From Bacteroidia bacterium (GTDB lineage: Bacteria > Bacteroidota > Bacteroidia > Flavobacteriales_D > Sanyastnellaceae): a stretch of DNA of 64,000 nucleotides. Location: positions 124,001-188,000 of the forward strand of contig JAUICJ010000002.1 of assembly GCA_030427925.1 (NCBI GenBank). The letters run 5' to 3'. Shown here in pieces: positions 58,797-64,000 of the stretch. How positions within the stretch are numbered: the stretch's first letter is position 1; each line of letters begins with the position of its first letter. The notes under the pieces are model-generated. The model did not search any database. It was not told where the DNA came from and saw only the letters and a program-made list of their open reading frames with translations. Made by a program: the position numbers and the translations under genes.

Positions 58797-61210
58797 CACA
58801 GTTCCACGATGATGCCCAGGGCGGGCAGGACGGTGCCGGCGCTCGGGTCGAGCACGCGGCGGTCATAAAAATTCGGGTCGTCGCTCAGGATCGGAGCACC
58901 GGTGAAGGGGTTGCGCACGACGTCGTTGACGGGCGGTTGCGGAACGGCGGCTCCGGTGGCGTTTTGGACTTCGAAGAAGACGTCAAGCGACCAGCGCTCG
59001 AAGAACCACTTGCGGTCCACGCGGATGTCGAGCTGGTGGAACGCCCCGTTGCGCTCCGCGTTCAATTGCGTGTAATCGGGGAGCGGACGACCGAAGTAAT
59101 TCCATTGGTCCACGGCGAAGGACTGCGGATCCACAGGCGTGTACGGCAGGCCACCGCTCACGAGCAAACGAGCGCCGAGCTCCCAACCGCTCTCCCACTT
59201 CTTCCCGCCGGTCATGCTGAGGATGTGGCGGTTGTCCCAACTCGAAGCCACCCATTCATCTTCCGACTGCTCGAATTCGCTCCGCACGAACGTGTACGCC
59301 AGCAACCCGTAAAATCCGCGGTTCAGGCGCTGTTGAATGAGCAGCTCCGTTCCGTAGGCCCGACCGACGCCATCAAACGTCACGGCTTCGTTGCCGACCA
59401 CCCCGAAGTCCGCCCCGAGGTTCGCCAAGGCAATGCCGCGGTTGACGCTCACTGGGGCGTTCAGGTACTTCTTCCAAAACCCTTCCAGCGAAATGACGCG
59501 GTTCGTCGCATCGCTCTCCCAACGCAATCCGGTGACGAGCTGCCGATTCGACAAATACCGCGCCTCGCTGCCCGCGTTGATCCGGTTGCCGCCTGCATCG
59601 GCGAACCCGAGGATGGTGTAGGCCGGCAGCTGCCGGTAGATGCCGGCGTTCGCGTTCCACGTCCAGCCCGGAGCAAAGGCCCAGCTGAGTGAGGCGCGCG
59701 GCGAGGTGTATTCAAGGGGATTGCGCAACCCCTCAGCTGCGGACGAACCGTCCAGTCGCAGGCCCGCGGACCACGTCAAGCGGTTGTCCCATATCCGCTG
59801 GCTCGCGTTCGCGAACGCCCCGTACTTCCAAGCCTTGAACGCGGAGCTGAATTCGACCGGACGAAGCACGTTGCTCGCATCGAGTTCTTGGCTCAAGGTG
59901 CTGTTCGTGTACTTCACGTATTCCGCGCCCAAACCGTAGGTGGCCTCCATCCCATTCGGGAAGGTCCGCCGCCGCTCCGCCCGGAATTTGTTTTCGATTT
60001 CGCGCGAAACGTAATCGCGCAGCAACGTCGAATCCGGGTTGTTGTCGGCGTTCTTGTAGGCCCGGTTGTTCAGCATGTTTCGGCTGGCCACGAAGGTCCA
60101 CCGGCCGTCGTCTTGGTAGCGATCCCACTTGGCGCCCTGCGTGTAATTCCACTGGGTTTGGACATCGAGGAAGCCCAAAATCGCGACCTGCTCCAAATAA
60201 TTGTCCGCCGTCGTGTCCTCCGCGATGGCGAGGTTCAGTTCGAAATCATCCAAGGCGCCAAGCCCAAGGACGGTGATGGCGTTGCGGTCATCGGGGCGCG
60301 CAGTCCATTTGAACTGGTAATCGTTGTAAATGGGCAGAAACGGCAAGCCGAGTGCCTTGAACAGCAGCTGGAGGTAACTGCGGCGAACGCTGGCAATCAG
60401 CGAACTGTTCTCGCCCGTGGGGCCTTCAAGCGTCAAGCCCAAATCGCTCGTCCCCACGACCAAGTTGGCCGTCCATTCGTCCGTCCGCGCCTCCTTGAAC
60501 TTGAATTCGAGGACGCTGCTCAATGCGTTGCCGCGTGCGGCGGGGAAGGCGCCGGCGTAGAAGTCGATGTTCTCGACGAGGTCGACGTTGATCATGCCCA
60601 CGGGGCCACCGCTCGCGCCTTGGGTGGCGAAGTGGTTGATGTTGGGGATTTCGATGCCGTCGATGTAAAAGCGGTTCTCGTTGGGCGCACCGCCTCGGAT
60701 GACGATGTCGTTGCGGAAGCTCGGGATGGCGGCGACGCCGGGCAGCGTGCGGATGGCCCGGCTGATGTCCCGACCGCCCCCGGGGTTGCGTTTGATTTCG
60801 TTGGTTCCGAGGCTGCGGACGCTGAGTGGGGCCTCAGCTTGGGTGGCCCGGCGTTCGACGACGACTTCAGCGGCCTCGATGGCGACGGCTTGTTCCGTCA
60901 ATCCGACCCGAATGACGGCCGGGCGCGCGGGAGTGACCTCGATTTCGTAGACGGTCTTCGTTTCGTAGCCGACGAAGGAGACGGTCACGTTGCGCAGGCC
61001 CGCAGGCACGTTGATCAACTCGAACGCGCCGTCAAAATCCGTGGAAGCCCCGGAGGCTTCGCCTTCGAGAACGACCGTGGCAAAGGGAATGGGGTCGTTG
61101 GATACGGCGTCGAACACGAAGCCGCGGATGGCTCCGGTTTGGCCCCACACCAGCAAGCCCTGCAGCAACAACGCACACAGCACGACGCTGCGAAATGCCA
61201 AATTCTTCAT
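58796..61210 (-). CDS. TonB-dependent outer membrane receptor
   Basis: 804 residues from ATG 61210 (ATG 61237 gives a poorer signal peptide). Signal peptide (to about 23), a CarboxypepD-regulatory-like domain (about 25-100, GAIRGFVFDAVSNDPIPFATVVLEG), plug domain with FRNDIVIRGGAPNENRFYIDGIEIPNI, and a 22-strand-type barrel ending LPALGIIVEL. No SusD partner is adjacent, so it is not a standard SusCD pair. Substrate unknown. 46 bases after dnaX. Confidence 0.9.
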   Translation of the reverse strand: MKNLAFRSVVLCALLLQGLLVWGQTGAIRGFVFDAVSNDPIPFATVVLEGEASGASTDFDGAFELINVPAGLRNVTVSFVGYETKTVYEIEVTPARPAVIRVGLTEQAVAIEAAEVVVERRATQAEAPLSVRSLGTNEIKRNPGGGRDISRAIRTLPGVAAIPSFRNDIVIRGGAPNENRFYIDGIEIPNINHFATQGASGGPVGMINVDLVENIDFYAGAFPAARGNALSSVLEFKFKEARTDEWTANLVVGTSDLGLTLEGPTGENSSLIASVRRSYLQLLFKALGLPFLPIYNDYQFKWTARPDDRNAITVLGLGALDDFELNLAIAEDTTADNYLEQVAILGFLDVQTQWNYTQGAKWDRYQDDGRWTFVASRNMLNNRAYKNADNNPDSTLLRDYVSREIENKFRAERRRTFPNGMEATYGLGAEYVKYTNSTLSQELDASNVLRPVEFSSAFKAWKYGAFANASQRIWDNRLTWSAGLRLDGSSAAEGLRNPLEYTSPRASLSWAFAPGWTWNANAGIYRQLPAYTILGFADAGGNRINAGSEARYLSNRQLVTGLRWESDATNRVISLEGFWKKYLNAPVSVNRGIALANLGADFGVVGNEAVTFDGVGRAYGTELLIQQRLNRGFYGLLAYTFVRSEFEQSEDEWVASSWDNRHILSMTGGKKWESGWELGARLLVSGGLPYTPVDPQSFAVDQWNYFGRPLPDYTQLNAERNGAFHQLDIRVDRKWFFERWSLDVFFEVQNATGAAVPQPPVNDVVRNPFTGAPILSDDPNFYDRRVLDPSAGTVLPALGIIVEL

Positions 61211-61255
61211 GACGTGAAAACAACTGAAGTTCGTCACGGTTCTGTCAGGGTCCCG

Positions 61256-62959
61256 TTATCGCAAATCCAAATCCAACCGCCGACGCAGCACGTCCAATCC
61301 GGGCTGCGCCGCGGCCATGGCGTCGTAGCGGTCGCGGTCGGTCATGAACTTCATGGTGGGCTCATCCCGTTCGGTGACGTTGACGCGCAGTTCCAGCCCC
61401 CCGTTCCGCAAGTTGCGGCGCAGGGCATCGAGCAAGTCAGGGCGCACGTCGGAAAGCTGTCCGAGTTGAACCTCGTTGATGACTTCGAGCTGCACGGTCT
61501 CCCCGTGCAATTCGAGTTTTGCACTCCGCAAGGTGGCGGCCAGGTTCGCCCGTTGATCCGCTTGCAGCCCCTGGGCGAACGCGTTGTAGGCCTGCTGGAC
61601 GGACTCCATCGTCACGGGATCTCGCCAGTCATCCGGAATCGGCGGAAGTTCTTCCGGCTTTTGTTCGCGGTCCGTCCCGACAACCAAGGAGTCCGGAACG
61701 ACCACTTTGACCGCGCGCTTCCTCAAGCCCCCGACCCGCATGGGTGGCGCTTCAGGGACCGGAGCCGGCGCCGACGAAGGGGCGGCAGCCGCTTGAACGG
61801 GGGGCGCTGCATCCGCCCTCAACGGGGCAGATTCCGAAGGTCGCCGACTGCGCCATGCGTCAGCCAGCACCGGAACCAATGAGGTTATTTTTTTTTTGTC
61901 CGCTTCCGAGAGGGAGCAGAGTTGCATCAGCGTCAGTTCCACCAGCAACCGCTGATGTTGGCTGCCTCGGTATTGCACGTCGGCCTGGTTGACGTGGTCC
62001 AAACCCCGAATCAGGAACACCAACGAGCACTTCGCGGCCTGCTCGGCATAACGCTTCTTCAAATCGTCCGGCCCTTCGATGAGCGAAGTCGTTGCCGCAT
62101 CCTTCGCCACGAGCACGTTTCGCAAATGCGCACCCAATCCCGAAATGAAATGGTGCGGATCGAATCCTCGCCGCACGATTTCATCCAACACCAAGAGGGC
62201 GGGCGCAACTTCGCCTGCCAAGGCGTGGTCCACTATCGAAAAATAGGTGTTGTGGTCAAGCACGTGCAGGTGCTCTGCGACCACATCGTAGGTCAAATTC
62301 CGCCCCGCAAACGCCACCAATTGGTCGAAAATACTCAGCGCATCCCGCAGCGCACCATCGGCCTTCTGCGCCACCACGTGCAACGCGGCTTCCTCCGCCG
62401 TCACCCCCTCCTTCTCCGCAATGCCTTGCAAGTGCTTCACCATGTCGTCCACCGTGATGCGGTGGAAATCGAAAATCTGGCAGCGCGACAAGATGGTGGG
62501 CAGGATCTTGTGCTTCTCCGTGGTCGCCAAAATGAATACCGCATGCGCCGGCGGCTCCTCCAACGTCTTCAAAAAGGCATTGAATGCAGCTTGGCTCAAC
62601 ATGTGCACCTCGTCGATGATGTACACCTTGTATTTGCCGCTCTGCGGGGGAATGCGCACCTGGTCCACAATCGACCGAATGTCCTCCACCTTGTTGTTGC
62701 TCGCCGCGTCAAGTTCGAACACATTGAACGCTTGGTCCTCGTCGTGACCGGCTTCGAACTGGTTGATGGCGCGGGCGAAAATCCGAGCAGAGGTCGTCTT
62801 TCCGACGCCACGGGGACCGCAGAACAGGTACGCCTGGGCGATTTGATTGCTGGAAATGGCCTGCTGCAGGGTGCGGGTGATGCCGGCTTGGCCCACCACG
62901 GCATCCCAATCTTGCGGGCGGTATTTCCTCGCGCTGACGGTGTAGTTCGCTTGCTCCAT
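61256..62959 (-). CDS. dnaX: DNA polymerase III gamma/tau subunit
   Basis: 567 residues. AAA+ domain with Walker A GPRGVGKTTSA (48-58), Walker B VYIIDEVH (112-119), SRC finger region LSRC (157-160), then a variable proline/alanine-rich tau tail. Clamp-loader ATPase. The zinc-module cysteines between the Walker motifs are missing (GHDEDQAFNVFELDAASNN), as I recall from other Bacteroidota. At 61888-61897 ten A residues on the minus strand code for Lys355-Lys357 and the start of Ile358; a slip of one base gives TAA at once (nine As) or a TGA about 13 codons on (eleven As), which would make a short gamma form of about 357-367 residues. Confidence 0.95.
   Translation of the reverse strand: MEQANYTVSARKYRPQDWDAVVGQAGITRTLQQAISSNQIAQAYLFCGPRGVGKTTSARIFARAINQFEAGHDEDQAFNVFELDAASNNKVEDIRSIVDQVRIPPQSGKYKVYIIDEVHMLSQAAFNAFLKTLEEPPAHAVFILATTEKHKILPTILSRCQIFDFHRITVDDMVKHLQGIAEKEGVTAEEAALHVVAQKADGALRDALSIFDQLVAFAGRNLTYDVVAEHLHVLDHNTYFSIVDHALAGEVAPALLVLDEIVRRGFDPHHFISGLGAHLRNVLVAKDAATTSLIEGPDDLKKRYAEQAAKCSLVFLIRGLDHVNQADVQYRGSQHQRLLVELTLMQLCSLSEADKKKITSLVPVLADAWRSRRPSESAPLRADAAPPVQAAAAPSSAPAPVPEAPPMRVGGLRKRAVKVVVPDSLVVGTDREQKPEELPPIPDDWRDPVTMESVQQAYNAFAQGLQADQRANLAATLRSAKLELHGETVQLEVINEVQLGQLSDVRPDLLDALRRNLRNGGLELRVNVTERDEPTMKFMTDRDRYDAMAAAQPGLDVLRRRLDLDLR
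61888..61897 (-). promoter_or_regulatory. A10 slippery run in dnaX (candidate programmed slippage site)
   Basis: Ten consecutive A on the coding strand after GAC (Asp354). Out-of-frame stops follow directly (TAA if one A is lost, TGA about 13 codons later if one is gained). In Thermus thermophilus, dnaX uses an A9 run for transcriptional slippage to make gamma. Confidence 0.6.
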
Positions 62960-63039
62960 GTGCGTGTTCGTTCTGCGAATATCGGTGGGCTTTCAGGCCA
63001 AAACCAACCCGCGTTTTCCACAATCGCCCCACACCCCCA

Positions 63040-63864
63040 TCAACGGCCCTTCGGCCCGCCCCACCAATTCCGGGGGAGCACCACCTCTCGCCTGCCCGGC
63101 ACGTTGTCGGCGTCGAGCGGATGCGGGATTTGGCGAGCCCAATCGCGGAACGCTGCTCGGTCGCGTCGGTGAAACGTCAGCTCCAGCAAAGGCGTCACCT
63201 CCACCCCTCGCACGCGCTTCGTGGCCATGTAGTTGTTCGGATGAGCATGCACCACCCGGTGGGTCTTCAACAGCCGGCCCAGCGCCGCCTCCACTACCGG
63301 GAGCAAGCCCGGACTTGCCCACCATTCAACGGAATGGAATTCGATGACCAAAATGCGGAACCGCTGAAGCAACTCGGGCGTTGCGTCCAACAGCACCTCG
63401 TATTCGGCTCCTTCGATGTCGATTTGGGCCATCAAATCCGCCGTAGCATCTACCGCCGACTCGTTCACCCAATCCTGCAAACTCAATCGATCGGCCCGCC
63501 CACGGGCGCCGACGAATTCCTTTCGAAAGTGCACGCCCGGCAAGGAAGCGATTCCCGATGCCGGTCCATCCACGGAAGCATCCGCGAGGAAAACCTCCAT
63601 GCCGCGGGCCAACGCGTCGGCCTCGAAGGCACTGGTTCGAGCAACGCCCGGTGAGAACAACGCGGCCAACGAACCGAGGTCATCTGGCACCAAATAGCCC
63701 CCATCGTGCGCCTCACCCATTCGAATCAACGGGATGCCTGTATCTTCAGGACGCAGCTGTTCGATCAGGCGGTTCAACCGTTCGCTTGTACGACCGGTGT
63801 GGAGGAAACCCAATCGCTCAGCAAACCGCAACATTCGGTGTTTCCATTCAAGGGAATGCTTCAT
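63040..63864 (-). CDS. FkbM-family methyltransferase-like protein
   Basis: 274 residues from ATG 63864 (the frame opens at 63927, but the earlier start overlaps the rpsF promoter region). Contains the FkbM-type GLY-rich start DGGYLVPDD, an SAM-binding region, and DLMAQIDIEGAEYEVLLD, the core FkbM signature. These enzymes O-methylate sugars or small molecules; a C-terminal part with THRVVHAHPNNYM is less typical. Substrate unknown. Divergent from rpsF. Confidence 0.8.
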   Translation of the reverse strand: MKHSLEWKHRMLRFAERLGFLHTGRTSERLNRLIEQLRPEDTGIPLIRMGEAHDGGYLVPDDLGSLAALFSPGVARTSAFEADALARGMEVFLADASVDGPASGIASLPGVHFRKEFVGARGRADRLSLQDWVNESAVDATADLMAQIDIEGAEYEVLLDATPELLQRFRILVIEFHSVEWWASPGLLPVVEAALGRLLKTHRVVHAHPNNYMATKRVRGVEVTPLLELTFHRRDRAAFRDWARQIPHPLDADNVPGRREVVLPRNWWGGPKGR

Positions 63865-63888
63865 CTGGACGAACTTAAACCTGTTGGC

Positions 63889-63919
63889 TTGGAATTCAAT
63901 GGAAGAGGATGTACTTTTG
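63889..63919 (+). promoter_or_regulatory. rpsF promoter
   Basis: TTG at 63889-63891, 20-base spacer, TACTTTTG at 63912-63919: full consensus, 26 bases before the rpsF ATG. Confidence 0.78.
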
Positions 63920-63945
63920 CGCCCCACTAATCTAAAAGTGTTCCT

Positions 63946-64000
63946 ATGAACCGTTACGAAACTGTTTTCATCATGACTCCCGTGCTGTCTGCCGAGCAGG
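63946..64000 (+). CDS. rpsF: 30S ribosomal protein S6, N-terminal part, cut by window edge
   Basis: The last 55 bases encode MNRYETVFIMTPVLSAEQ, the beginning of S6 (beta strand 1 with the conserved Tyr-Glu), then the window ends. The gene continues to the right, usually with rpsR and rplI. Confidence 0.9.
   Translation, partial: MNRYETVFIMTPVLSAEQ

Noticed and set aside
59888-61882. 664-codon plus-strand frame
   Set aside because: Lies antisense to the TonB receptor and dnaX, both well supported.
61256-62959. Frameshift or broken dnaX because of the A10 run
   Set aside because: With ten As the frame is intact for 567 codons with conserved tail, so no disruption is needed; slippage is proposed instead.

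Overview
The window looks like a chromosomal segment of a fairly GC-rich member of the Bacteroidota, most likely Flavobacteriales-like; the exact family cannot be fixed from sequence alone. The evidence is: several secreted proteins ending in type IX secretion (T9SS) type A sorting domains, a PorE-type T9SS protein, a TonB-dependent receptor with an N-terminal carboxypeptidase-regulatory domain, type III glutamine synthetase, LDH-type malate dehydrogenase, a DnaX lacking the usual zinc-module cysteines, and Bacteroidota promoters (TTG, about 20 bases, TAnnTTTG). I see no mobile element, prophage or CRISPR array.

Layout. 1-11.5 kb: 5' end of pckA (cut by the window edge), a DUF423 membrane protein, an FG-GAP/T9SS secreted protein, mdh, a YwqK/MORN-like protein coupled to a subtilisin-like T9SS protease, an operon of MBL hydrolase-LpxL-type acyltransferase-RarA, and a conserved protein of unknown role. 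11.6-26.2 kb: the information-processing block, all on the minus strand, in the order rpsU-xerC-hpf-tRNA(Thr,Tyr,Gly,Thr)-tuf-tRNA(Trp)-secE-nusG-rplK-rplA-rplJ-rplL-rpoB-rpoC. 26.3-38.8 kb: acyl-CoA dehydrogenase, apt, a helix-hairpin-helix protein, a Na+/alanine-type symporter, then the coupled run porE-like-purM-prfA-pyrF-K+ channel, and glnN. 39-49 kb: cell-surface proteins, namely a PNGase F-like protein with a LamG-like insert, a 2004-residue thrombospondin-type-3 repeat protein and a small exported partner. 49.4-52.5 kb: a two-gene operon of a GshB-like ATP-grasp protein and an N-formylglutamate amidohydrolase/DUF1704 (QEGLA, HExxxH) fusion. 52.5-55.9 kb: three coupled glycosyltransferases. 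55.9-64 kb: a small Cys-rich membrane protein, aminotransferase, GNAT, Hsp15-like S4 protein, small membrane protein, TonB receptor, dnaX, an FkbM methyltransferase and the first 18 codons of rpsF.

Genes are packed tightly and many neighbours overlap by ATGA, GTGA or TGATG, which I used to choose starts. The most interesting points are: the ATP-grasp/DUF1704-FGase operon, which resembles an add-and-remove cycle acting on a peptide terminus; a run of ten A residues inside dnaX with stop codons waiting in both other frames, suggesting programmed slippage to make a gamma form; a promoter whose -7 box abuts an intrinsic terminator in front of the tRNA-tuf operon; and the giant repeat protein and PNGase F-like surface cluster.
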